IMG/VR virus record: IMGVR_UViG_3300034019_000634
Coordinates: 1 to 31,779 of that record
Length of the DNA: 31,779 bases
Direction: 5' to 3' (one strand)
Source: a virus
Below are positions 25,019-31,324 of this stretch, one piece after another. How positions within the stretch are numbered: position 1 is the stretch's first letter; every line of letters begins with the position of its first letter. The translations under genes were made by a program, and so were the position numbers. The notes under the pieces are model-generated. The model saw only the letters and a list, made by a program, of their open reading frames with translations. It did no database searches and was not told where the DNA came from.

Positions 25019-26550
25019 GTTTTATTTTTTCTTTTAAAATTCCAAATGTTATAACTTGCTTGTCCTCTTGTTATAGGTTGACTCACATCAAATCCTAATC
25101 GTTTTAATTCTTCTATATCTACTTTCCTTGCTGGTAATTCATCTAATACTTCTTGAGCCATCGCCTTTGTATAAACTGTATCATTTACTGGATAACCTAA
25201 GTCATATAAAAACTTTGCTTGTGCTTCTGTTGCTACTTCTTTTAATCTGTCGCTAATCATCTTAGGTTTCGATTTCAACGGCAACAATTGTACTACTTCA
25301 TCTTTAGTGATATTACCTTCTATTTTAGCCCTCCTTGCTTCTAATATTTTTTCTTTATTTTCCTTTGTTACATATACCCTTTCTTCCAACGGCAATGCTT
25401 TATCCAAATTCCAAGCGTTTATTAAACTATGCTTACTTGTATTATCTACAAAGTCCAATATTACGCAATTTTGACCAAACTTTTCTACATATTTATCACT
25501 TTTTAATCTACTACCCCTTCCTGTACTTTGTAACCATTTAGTTAAGCTTTTAGTCGGACAACATTGTCCTATTACCCCAACATCAGGATGGTTAAATCCA
25601 GTTGTTAATATATTTACATTCATCAACACATCTATCTCACCCCTCTTAAACTTCCTTACTTTATCATTCCTATCTCCAGTCAATTCTTCATTACTACTAA
25701 CTGCATCTGCCGATATACCAGCTTCTAAAAACACTTCCAACAGATCCAAACAATGTTGTATATCAACACAAAAGAATATCCCTTGTCTTCCTTTACCATA
25801 CTCCAAATATTTATCAACAATTAATTTATTCCTGGAGTAACAATTCACTTCATTAGATAATTCCTTTTGATTCAAGTCCCCACCTAGTGTATGTATATTG
25901 TCTAGCGAAACATTAGTTCTAACTTTAATTCCATTCAATTCACATAACCATCCATCTCTTACCCCATCGCCGATATTATATTCAAATGTTATTTCATCAT
26001 AAATATCACTCATTGATACACCGTCAGCCCTTGTTGGTGTTGCTGTTAAGCCTAGTAATAGTTTTGGCGTGAAATATCGCAATGGCTCACTGAAAGTTTT
26101 GGACAAAAAAAGGTGACTTTCATCAGTTACAATACAATCAAAATAATCTGCATCTACTTTATCTAATCTCCTATACAACGTCTGTGCCGAAGCCATTACT
26201 ATATCAGCATCTATATCAAATAAGTCAGCTTTTATACATCCTATTTTATATCCTTTATCCAATCTTCTACCCAATTTTACCCAATTTAAAAACTCAACGC
26301 TTTCTACTTCTTTTGAAACTTCATCTCCAAATTTATCAGACACAAATGCCAATGCCGACTGTTCAATCAACTCTTGTGTATGTGTTATCCATAAAACCCT
26401 TTTAAATCCAAGTCTTTCAATTAACTTGACTGCTAAAAAAGTTTTTCCGCCACCAGTGAATAAAACACATAATTGATTCTTAACCCCTCTTTTTAAAGCG
26501 GATTCTACATTGTCAATAGCTTTACTTTGGTAATTCCTTAGTTCTTTCAA
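25003..26550 (-). CDS. Superfamily 2 DNA/RNA helicase
   Basis: The 515-residue product has the ordered SF2 helicase motifs: a Q-motif-like RNYQSKAI at the start, Walker A TGGGKT (32-37), motif II DESH (143-146), motif III LTATPTR (168-174), and motif VI QSTGRGSR (341-348). DESH with a STGRGSR motif VI fits the RecG/UvrB/type III restriction-like branch of DEAD-like helicases, not the RNA-specific DEAD-box branch. A 150-residue C-terminal extension includes AKFLYDLGYPVNDTVYTKAM, a possible SAP-like or other DNA-binding add-on. It is likely to unwind nucleic acid during replication, recombination or transcription. It follows an unknown gene by 5 bp. Which process it serves is not shown by the sequence. 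Confidence 0.9.
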   Translation of the reverse strand: MKELRNYQSKAIDNVESALKRGVKNQLCVLFTGGGKTFLAVKLIERLGFKRVLWITHTQELIEQSALAFVSDKFGDEVSKEVESVEFLNWVKLGRRLDKGYKIGCIKADLFDIDADIVMASAQTLYRRLDKVDADYFDCIVTDESHLFLSKTFSEPLRYFTPKLLLGLTATPTRADGVSMSDIYDEITFEYNIGDGVRDGWLCELNGIKVRTNVSLDNIHTLGGDLNQKELSNEVNCYSRNKLIVDKYLEYGKGRQGIFFCVDIQHCLDLLEVFLEAGISADAVSSNEELTGDRNDKVRKFKRGEIDVLMNVNILTTGFNHPDVGVIGQCCPTKSLTKWLQSTGRGSRLKSDKYVEKFGQNCVILDFVDNTSKHSLINAWNLDKALPLEERVYVTKENKEKILEARRAKIEGNITKDEVVQLLPLKSKPKMISDRLKEVATEAQAKFLYDLGYPVNDTVYTKAMAQEVLDELPARKVDIEELKRLGFDVSQPITRGQASYNIWNFKRKNKTWQKK

Positions 26551-26555
26551 TTAAA

Positions 26556-27248
26556 TTACTTTTTAATTTTACAATACTTTTCCCACAATTCACGATTTAC
26601 ATCTAATGATGTGATCATATCTTCACTTTTATAAAAATATAAAATTGGAGTTTCTGTAGTCGTATCACAACTTAATCTGTTTCCGATATTAATGATAGTA
26701 AAATAATTTTCTCTATTGTAAAATTTACCTTCGTTATATTTTGCGCAAATATGAGTGAGCTGCGCATAAGCTAAAGCTGATTCCGCATCTTCTTTTGTTT
26801 TGAAAACGTTAATTGCACTGCACCCTTCGGATGGTACATAATTAGTTACTTGTCCTAATTTAGCATTAGCTTCTTTTATGTAAAATCCACCTCCATTAAA
26901 ACTCTCCTCCCAAGTAAAACCTTTTTTGCCTTCCAATTCTTCTTTTGTGAAGTTTTCTAATAACCATTTTGCTGTTGGAGTACAAGTTGAATTTTCTTTT
27001 AAGCATTCAAATTGATATAGCTCTCTTGCCGTCTCTAACGACATCTTGATTTGTTTTTCCATTTTTATTTCTGTTTTTAGTTTGAAGTATTTATTAAATA
27101 CTCTTTTAGTTATATGAAATTTAAAATTAATTATAAAACCTGAAGGTAACTCCTCTGTTATTTCATATTCTTCACCAACCTCAATAAATCCATCGTTTTT
27201 TATACAAACCAGCACATCGCCGACTTTCAATTCTTGTTCTTTATCCAT
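26556..27248 (-). CDS. Unknown protein with two apparent parts
   Basis: The 230-residue product appears to be two pieces. Residues 1-60 form a small beta unit (ELKVGDVLVCIKNDGFIEVG). From M63 a second unit begins (KMSLETARELYQFECLKEN) with KWLLENFTKEEL and a FKTKEDAESALAYAQLTHI helix, patterns common in small Bacteroidota phage proteins. There is an in-frame ATG at the junction that could start a separate, shorter protein. Either a fusion or two overlapping genes is possible; the open frame is continuous. Function unknown. Confidence 0.45.
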   Translation of the reverse strand: MDKEQELKVGDVLVCIKNDGFIEVGEEYEITEELPSGFIINFKFHITKRVFNKYFKLKTEIKMEKQIKMSLETARELYQFECLKENSTCTPTAKWLLENFTKEELEGKKGFTWEESFNGGGFYIKEANAKLGQVTNYVPSEGCSAINVFKTKEDAESALAYAQLTHICAKYNEGKFYNRENYFTIINIGNRLSCDTTTETPILYFYKSEDMITSLDVNRELWEKYCKIKK

Positions 27249-27269
27249 TTCTTATCCGTTTTTATCCAT

Positions 27270-27593
27270 TTATTTATTACTATACCTAAACCCCAATTCC
27301 TTATCAAACTGATACCCCCACAACTTCTCCGCCAACTTAAACGTCTCCACATATATCGAACTCATAACCTTCTCTCCGTCCACATACAAATAAACCCTCC
27401 TTTTATAATTCTTATAAAACCACGCTTTTTCCTTCTCCCTTATATCTCTTACCATCCTATCAGCCTTTACGTGCTTATATTTCTCATTCAACCGCTTCGC
27501 CGTCATATAACTTATCCCAAACTCCATCGAAGCCCCCTTTATCCCATTCTCATAAACCTCATTCCTAAATCTCTGTTGCTCTTCTTTATTCAT
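27270..27593 (-). CDS. Small basic protein with possible helix-turn-helix
   Basis: The 107-residue product has GIKGASMEFGISYMTAKRLNEKY at about residues 17-39, a short helix-turn-helix-like segment, followed by a basic stretch and a VYLYVDGEKVMSS strand pair. It lies between two small genes with gaps of 21 and 1 bp. Its base usage differs from neighbours, with long C tracts on the plus strand, and the opposite strand is also open. A DNA-binding role is suggested only by the weak helix-turn-helix pattern. Confidence 0.45.
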   Translation of the reverse strand: MNKEEQQRFRNEVYENGIKGASMEFGISYMTAKRLNEKYKHVKADRMVRDIREKEKAWFYKNYKRRVYLYVDGEKVMSSIYVETFKLAEKLWGYQFDKELGFRYSNK

Positions 27594-27594
27594 A

Positions 27595-27990
27595 TTATTC
27601 TATAATTAATTCCTCTCCAGTTAAAGCAAAATAAAAATTCTGTAATTGATGCACGTATTCTATATTAAACGATATTGGGTAAAGTTCAGAATCATCCTCA
27701 TATTCAATATAACAAGCGTAAGAATCTAAATGTTTTAAATATATAAAGTGATAAACTAAATCATTATAACCCTTTCTAAAACTATTCACGTATTTCTCAA
27801 ACCCAAACTTAACTAACCATTCTTCTGTTAGTGGTATTGGACTTATTGATTCAGCATTAATATTTTCCATCAAAACCAATTCAAAGGTTAAATCAACACC
27901 GCCTGAATTATATACATTATAAACTTTTGATTCATCTCCCTCGTGGTCATACACGCAATTACCAATTCTCAACTCACTTACTTTTATCAT
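27595..27990 (-). CDS. Conserved-type Bacteroidota phage protein
   Basis: The 131-residue product begins IKVSELRIGNCVYDHEG, has the central block PIPLTEEWLVKFGFEKY and ends LQNFYFALTGEELIIE. This order (a 'LRIGN.V' start, 'IPLTEEWL.KFGFE' and 'LQN.YFALTGEEL' end) is familiar in small proteins of Bacteroidota phages and mobile elements, but no function is known to me. It is the rightmost gene of the leftward block. A weak TATTTTTG box lies about 46 bp before its start. Confidence 0.6.
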   Translation of the reverse strand: MIKVSELRIGNCVYDHEGDESKVYNVYNSGGVDLTFELVLMENINAESISPIPLTEEWLVKFGFEKYVNSFRKGYNDLVYHFIYLKHLDSYACYIEYEDDSELYPISFNIEYVHQLQNFYFALTGEELIIE

Positions 27991-28035
27991 ATACCCTAAT
28001 TTTACTACTTATACGCCGATAAATTAAAAAGGTTA

Positions 28036-28043
28036 CAAAAATA
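28036..28043 (-). promoter_or_regulatory. Possible -7 box (TATTTTTG) of the early leftward block
   Basis: TATTTTTG on the minus strand, 46 bp before the first gene of the block. No -33 TTTG is seen at 17-21 nt, so support is limited. Confidence 0.3.
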
Positions 28044-28058
28044 TTAATTTATTTTGTT

Positions 28059-28090
28059 AAAAAATAAAACCCACTATATCTCAAGTGGGT
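28059..28090 (-). terminator. Second terminator of the tRNA cassette
   Basis: Minus-strand 7-bp stem ACCCACT/AGTGGGT with an 8-nt loop, then TTTTATTTTTT. It follows the stronger terminator at 28121-28151 and also separates the tRNA unit from the leftward coding block. Confidence 0.75.
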
Positions 28091-28120
28091 CTGCCAAAGA
28101 TTTTCTCATCTAAGGGGGGT

Positions 28121-28151
28121 AAAAAAACAACGCCGATTCGGGCTCAGCGTT
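28121..28151 (-). terminator. Rho-independent terminator downstream of the tRNA
   Basis: Minus-strand 8-bp stem AACGCTGA/TCGGCGTT with a 7-nt loop, followed by G and seven T. It starts 44 nt after the tRNA 3' end. Confidence 0.85.
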
Positions 28152-28194
28152 AAAAGCCTTTATAGATTCCAAACCAAAGGTAAAGAATTTTTTG

Positions 28195-28268
28195 TTGCGC
28201 TAACAGGATTCGAACCTGCGACCTTTTGGTTATGAGCCAAATGAGATAGACCACTTCTACATAGCACA
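28195..28268 (-). tRNA. tRNA with CAT anticodon (Met or lysidine-type Ile)
   Basis: A 74-nt cloverleaf on the minus strand. The acceptor stem TGTGCTA pairs with TAGCGCA (one T-G pair), and the anticodon stem TTTGG/CCAAA holds the loop CTCATAA with anticodon CAT. The T arm GCAGG-TTCGAAT-CCTGT is canonical, with one G-T pair. The D arm is less regular: its first pair would be T-C and its loop is 9 nt with the conserved GG. The 3' CCA is not encoded and must be added. A CAT anticodon serves elongator methionine, or isoleucine AUA if the C is modified to lysidine; the initiator is unlikely because the acceptor stem starts with a T-A pair. An AT-rich phage would benefit from an AUA-reading tRNA. 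Confidence 0.85.
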
Positions 28269-28271
28269 CCA

Positions 28272-28303
28272 CAAATATAACCCCTTTATCCTAAACCTCC
28301 AAA
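28272..28303 (-). promoter_or_regulatory. Canonical promoter of the tRNA gene
   Basis: Minus-strand TTTG (28300-28303), 20-nt spacer and TATATTTG (28272-28279). The box ends 3 nt before the tRNA 5' end, so transcription starts at or next to the mature end. Confidence 0.85.
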
Positions 28304-28677
28304 TCTAAACCTAACTATTTCGTTACTATTAAACTTAATTATTTTATTACCATTATAAACCCCCCCAAAAAAAAATTATAAAAAATTTTATTGTGGGCGT
28401 AACCCTATGGTATCATATCCCCTTCCTAAAAAGTAGGGGGTAGGCAACCGCTATGGGGGGGAGTCGAAACGAAAGACAAAGATTTAAAAAAGAATTATTT
28501 TAAAAGAAATGATAAAAAGAAAGGGTTTAACCCTATTGTGTTAGATCCATTGAGATAAGCACCCATTGAAATAAAACAATTGAACAAAGTATATACCCCA
28601 GTAAATAAAATAAATATACCATGCTTATTAGCTTATTTAGAATGAGTATAAATATAGTGTGTTATGCAACCTTTTGC
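28304..28677. other. Non-coding stretch with C, A and G tracts
   Basis: No open frame of note lies in this roughly 370-bp stretch between the tRNA promoter and the next gene. It holds a C7-A9 junction near 28362-28378, an AT-rich segment, a mixed segment with several G or C runs ending in G7 near 28455-28461, a purine-rich segment, and the 13-nt palindrome AGGGTTTAACCCT near 28523. An origin, a packaging site or a regulatory region is possible; nothing here identifies one. Confidence 0.5.
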
Positions 28678-28685
28678 TATCTTTG
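28678..28685 (+). promoter_or_regulatory. -7 box (TATCTTTG) for the rightward 125-residue gene
   Basis: TATCTTTG on the plus strand fits TAnnTTTG and leaves a leader of about 21 nt. No TTTG is seen at the -33 position. Confidence 0.45.
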
Positions 28686-28711
28686 TAGTATAAAAGGTAA
28701 ATACTAAAATT

Positions 28712-29089
28712 ATGGCACATATCGAAGAATTGATTAAAAGGGCTGTTTTTGAAATTAAGACGGCTAATACATTTAATAATGATGATTATATACGTAAAGA
28801 AAAATGTATATTAATAGATGACTGCTTCAGGGTAATGAAGGCTTCAATACCTTTAAATGCTGTTTATTATGATTTAATAAACGGCGAATGGTGGGAAACC
28901 TTTTGCGCTTTATATGATCTTAGTATAGATGATTTAGAATTATTACTGGCTCGTTTATCGGCTGAGTTAAAAAATTACATGATTATTAACCAACGGCAAA
29001 GTATGAGCGCTTCAATATATCCTAATTGGGTTTATCTTACTGGCAGAAACCCGAATACATTTAGAAAGGATTCACCAGATTGTGATTGA
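28712..29089 (+). CDS. Unknown small protein, rightward
   Basis: The 125-residue product is mostly helical and acidic, with an N-terminal helix (MAHIEELIKRAVFEIKTA), a YYDLINGEWWETFCALYDLSIDD segment and a basic C-terminal part. It is not recognised. It is read toward the leftward helix-turn-helix gene, and the two stops are only 20 bp apart. The start at ATGGCACAT has the TAnnTTTG box at a suitable distance. Confidence 0.55.
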   Translation: MAHIEELIKRAVFEIKTANTFNNDDYIRKEKCILIDDCFRVMKASIPLNAVYYDLINGEWWETFCALYDLSIDDLELLLARLSAELKNYMIINQRQSMSASIYPNWVYLTGRNPNTFRKDSPDCD

Positions 29090-29109
29090 ATAAATAGTTT
29101 GGTTTTTGG

Positions 29110-29337
29110 TTACAATTTTGTGATAGCATCGGGTTTTAATATTGCTATTTCATAACCCATATATTTAAGTATTTTTATACCCTCTTCAAAAGTAAACGTA
29201 TTATTATTTTCTCTTCGCTGGTATGTTTTAATCTCCATCTTTAAATAGTTTGCCACTTCTAACTGGGTTAGTTTTCTTTCAATTCTTAGCTTTTTAATCA
29301 TAAAAGTATATTTTTGTCCTTTATATTGGTGTTTCAT
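29110..29337 (-). CDS. Small XRE-type helix-turn-helix protein
   Basis: The 75-residue product has a Cro/CI-like fold: KLRIERKLTQLEVANYLKMEIKTYQRRENN, with TQLEVANYL and KTYQRREN as the two helices of the helix-turn-helix (about residues 23-45), then EEGIKILKYMGYEIAI. I chose the ATG at 29337; a TTG 9 nt upstream is in frame but is less likely. It probably binds DNA near its own gene: a 22-bp direct repeat, one mismatch apart, lies on both sides of the start codon. It is the last gene of the leftward accessory group and may repress it. Confidence 0.72.
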   Translation of the reverse strand: MKHQYKGQKYTFMIKKLRIERKLTQLEVANYLKMEIKTYQRRENNNTFTFEEGIKILKYMGYEIAILKPDAITKL

Positions 29338-29366
29338 CGGCTTCAAAAGTGTATTTTTGTCCTTTT
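29302..29366. repeat. 22-bp direct repeat across the start of the HTH gene
   Basis: Two copies that differ at one base lie at about 29302-29323 and 29345-29366, 43 bp apart; both begin AAAAGT and contain TATTTTTGTCCTTT on the plus strand. The first is inside the coding region (residues around KGQKYTF), the second upstream. This is a possible autoregulatory operator pair or a duplicated N-terminus. Confidence 0.7.
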
Positions 29367-29389
29367 ATACACCTCTATTTTAACCCTTT

Positions 29390-29791
29390 TTAAGCGTTTA
29401 TTGGTTCTTTTATTGGGTTGGGTTGGTTCAATCTAAATACTATCTGGTTAACTGTTTCTAACTCGTTTAAAGCCTGGTTAAGGGTGTAAAATCCATTAAA
29501 ATAGGTTAATACTTCCTGCTTTTGTAGCCTGTTTATTATCATATTTAATCCGCTGTGTGTTAGTGGTTTAGCCTCTATTTTGTGGGTGTTTTTAATATAT
29601 ATAATTTTGGTTAAAATTTGGGTTTGGGTTTGGTTGTTGTTTTTAAAGGGGTGATTTTTGAAAAGATGATTTAGAGCTATTGTTGTTAAAATTTGGTTTG
29701 TGTTTGTGGTGTTTAGTTGTGATAGTATTAGAGCGTATAATGAGTATGTGTTGTTAATTGGTATTATTAATGCTTTACTATTTGTTTTCAT
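29390..29791 (-). CDS. Possible winged-helix protein, Asn/Thr rich
   Basis: The 133-residue product is rich in Asn, Thr, Ile and Leu. Residues about 60-112 look like a winged-helix domain: LTKIIYIKN, then LTHSGLNMIINRLQKQEVL as a recognition-type helix and TYFNGFYTLNQAL as a wing. No DNA-contact residues can be named. Its ATG is directly preceded by GCCGCCG, like two other genes in this group. It is probably co-transcribed with the HTH gene 52 bp downstream. A regulator or replication-associated role is possible. Confidence 0.5.
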   Translation of the reverse strand: MKTNSKALIIPINNTYSLYALILSQLNTTNTNQILTTIALNHLFKNHPFKNNNQTQTQILTKIIYIKNTHKIEAKPLTHSGLNMIINRLQKQEVLTYFNGFYTLNQALNELETVNQIVFRLNQPNPIKEPINA

Positions 29792-29850
29792 CGGCGGCTT
29801 AGATTGGTTTAATGTGGTTAAAATTGATTTAAAGGGGTTTTAATAGGGTT

Positions 29851-30030
29851 TTAAGACAATAAAAAACCGTTTTCAATTAATCGCTTGTCTAAATCTGTTA
29901 ATGGTTTTGAATTGGGTTTAAAACCTCTTTTAATTCTATAGTCTTCGATCTCTATTATTATAGCTTTTATAGTTCTTTTGTATTCTAAATGTTTTAACCA
30001 TTCTATAAATGTTTTAAATTGTTGGTTCAT
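29851..30030 (-). CDS. Small 59-residue protein
   Basis: Found by reading the minus strand. The frame begins MNQQFKTFIEWLKHLEYKR, continues with a charged IIIEIEDYRIKRGFKP segment and ends LDKRLIENGFLLS. It is helical, basic and lacks a membrane segment. Its ATG is directly preceded by AAGCCG, as in other genes of the group, and it begins 12 bp after the stop of the 50-residue gene. Spacing and start context support a real gene; no function is visible. Confidence 0.55.
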   Translation of the reverse strand: MNQQFKTFIEWLKHLEYKRTIKAIIIEIEDYRIKRGFKPNSKPLTDLDKRLIENGFLLS

Positions 30031-30042
30031 CGGCTTTTGTGG

Positions 30043-30195
30043 TTAATTGAATAAATGATTTTTATTATTACTTATTTGAGTGTTATTATTTACTTTGTTT
30101 ATATCCTGTATTAACTGTTCTTTAATCTTTTTTAATAGGCTTTTATGCTCCTTTGATTCATCGGCGGTCCGTGGCTTTTTATTTTTATATTTCAT
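30043..30195 (-). CDS. Small 50-residue basic protein, first of the leftward accessory group
   Basis: Found by reading the minus strand. The product begins MKYKNKKPRTADESKEHK, has a helix KSLLKKIKEQLIQDIN and ends with a Asn-rich tail. The start is preceded by CCTTGCAA, which resembles the leader motif of the rightward genes that diverge from the same region. It is likely to be the first gene of the leftward group; no motif gives a function. An overlapping ATG after GCCG at 30165 opens only a nine-residue frame. Confidence 0.42.
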   Translation of the reverse strand: MKYKNKKPRTADESKEHKSLLKKIKEQLIQDINKVNNNTQISNNKNHLFN

Positions 30196-30383
30196 TTGCA
30201 AGGCTTGTAAATAGTGGTTTTGATGGTGTAAAGTTAATCAATTTTATTAAGGTTTCAAAATAAATATAAAAATAAATGTAAATTAATTGCATTGATATAC
30301 AGATAGTTATAAATTATTTTGTGTAAAATAATACTATAAATGTAACCTTATTAATTTATTTACGTTTAACTATATAAATAAAC

Positions 30384-30410
30384 ATTATTAACCTTTAAAA
30401 ACCTTGCAAC
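30384..30410 (+). promoter_or_regulatory. Recurring 5' leader, copy 1
   Basis: TATTAACC, TTTAAAAACC and TTGCAAC end right at the ATG of the 94-residue gene. Related leaders precede the other rightward genes (30733-30758, 31324-31349, partly 30990-31008). Confidence 0.6.
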
Positions 30411-30695
30411 ATGAAAAACGAAATTAAAGAACTAAACAGGCTAAGAGCCTTTAAAGTTGAAACATTAAGCGCAACAGATAACAAGCCGACCAGAATTAAA
30501 TTAACTGACTTAAGATACAGTAAAACTGTTATTTTAAGTTATGGCGCAAAACACAACAGCCTAAAGGATGTTATAGAGGATTTTTTTAATAAAATAGGTA
30601 TTGAATTAACCGCTCAAACATGGGCAGAAGATAAAAACAGTATTCATTTATACGGTATCTATTTAACTGAAAATTTTGACATACAAATTAAATAA
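30411..30695 (+). CDS. Small unknown protein, rightward group, gene 1
   Basis: The 94-residue product contains FKVETLSATDNKPTRIKLTDLRYSKTVILSY, a beta-rich segment seen in small proteins of Bacteroidota plasmids and phages ('TLxATxxKPTRIKxTDLR'), then a charged DVIEDFFNKIGIEL helix. No function is known to me. It diverges from the leftward group across a 215-bp gap and is the first of four consecutive small genes with similar leaders. Confidence 0.6.
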   Translation: MKNEIKELNRLRAFKVETLSATDNKPTRIKLTDLRYSKTVILSYGAKHNSLKDVIEDFFNKIGIELTAQTWAEDKNSIHLYGIYLTENFDIQIK

Positions 30696-30732
30696 ATTGC
30701 AACCTTTAAAAACAAATAACGTATAAAATAAA

Positions 30733-30758
30733 TATTAACCACTTAAAACCCTGCAAAC
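30733..30758 (+). promoter_or_regulatory. Recurring 5' leader, copy 2
   Basis: TATTAACCACTTAAAACC followed by CTGCAAAC and the ATG. It aligns without gaps to the leader at 31324-31349 over 26 nt, with 19 identical positions. Confidence 0.65.
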
Positions 30759-30989
30759 ATGAAAACTGTAATTAATAACAACCTGAGAGTATACCAAGTT
30801 TTAACAAGCAACGGAAAGCAATTTTTTTGTAACATTGAAGACTTAAACAAAATAGTAAAAGAAAATAACCTGCAACCTGGTTATTTTAAAATAAATCATT
30901 TTTGGAATAATAAAGCCCAAAAAGTGAGTAAAAAAGATTTAAAAGCCTTCTTTGAAGGTAGCCAATTAAAACAAGAATTTTATTATTAA
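30759..30989 (+). CDS. Small unknown protein, rightward group, gene 2
   Basis: The 76-residue product contains RVYQVLTSNGKQFFCNIEDL and PGYFKINHFWNNKAQKVSKKDL, giving a strand-helix-strand outline. Similar YQVLTSNGKQ / HFWN.K proteins are found in Bacteroidota mobile elements, but no function is known to me. It lies 63 bp after gene 1 with its own copy of the recurring leader. Confidence 0.55.
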   Translation: MKTVINNNLRVYQVLTSNGKQFFCNIEDLNKIVKENNLQPGYFKINHFWNNKAQKVSKKDLKAFFEGSQLKQEFYY

Positions 30990-31008
30990 TATTTTAATAC
31001 TTGAAAAC

Positions 31009-31281
31009 ATGGAAAATTTAACAACAACACCAGAAATAAAAAAAGCTAATAAATACAATTATATTTTAGTTATACAGCAACACTTTGGAAGTTGGGAAGA
31101 TGTGAGCGAATACGAAGCCGACAGCCAACAAAACGCCAAAGAATACGACAATAAAATACTAATTAATTCTAAAGGTAGGGAATACAAGGAAACGCTTTTA
31201 AAACACGATTTAAGAGAATACCAGCGCACGGGATACCCCACAAGGGTAATATTTAGAAAAGAACTAAATAAGATTAACTGA
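31009..31281 (+). CDS. Small unknown protein, rightward group, gene 3
   Basis: The 90-residue product has NYILVIQQHFGSWEDVSEYEADS followed by a charged helix and a C-terminal YPTRVIFRKELN strand. The pattern of an N-terminal VIQ strand with W-E-D-V-S-E-Y and a final R(V/I)IFRKEL is familiar from small proteins of Bacteroidota plasmids and phages. Its leader is the most diverged of the group (ACTTGAAAAC before the ATG). A hairpin follows the stop codon. Function unknown. Confidence 0.55.
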   Translation: MENLTTTPEIKKANKYNYILVIQQHFGSWEDVSEYEADSQQNAKEYDNKILINSKGREYKETLLKHDLREYQRTGYPTRVIFRKELNKIN

Positions 31282-31300
31282 TGAGCTGTAATTCAGCGAA

Positions 31301-31324
31301 ACAAGGGTATTAAAATACCCTTGT
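31301..31324 (+). repeat. Perfect 10-bp inverted repeat after gene 3
   Basis: ACAAGGGTAT and ATACCCTTGT around a 4-nt TAAA loop. It lies 19 bp after the gene 3 stop. No U run follows, so it may be a processing or regulatory hairpin instead of a strong terminator. Confidence 0.75.

Noticed and set aside
27234-27605. Open frame of 123 codons on the plus strand
   Set aside because: It is opposite the 107-residue leftward gene in a tightly spaced operon. Its translation is a run of Ile, Leu, Pro and His without domain character, as expected from the complement of a C-tract region.
28304-28677. A CRISPR array in the non-coding stretch
   Set aside because: No regularly spaced repeat of 20 bases or more is present; the runs of G and C are irregular.
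29337-29346. TTG start for the HTH gene, nine bases upstream
   Set aside because: The ATG at 29337 has the GCCG start context shared with neighbouring genes, and the extra residues MKP add nothing to the domain.
30139-30168. Nine-residue frame beginning at GCCGATG inside the 50-residue gene
   Set aside because: It is too short and overlaps the more plausible 50-residue frame. The GCCGATG here may simply belong to the overrepresented motif.
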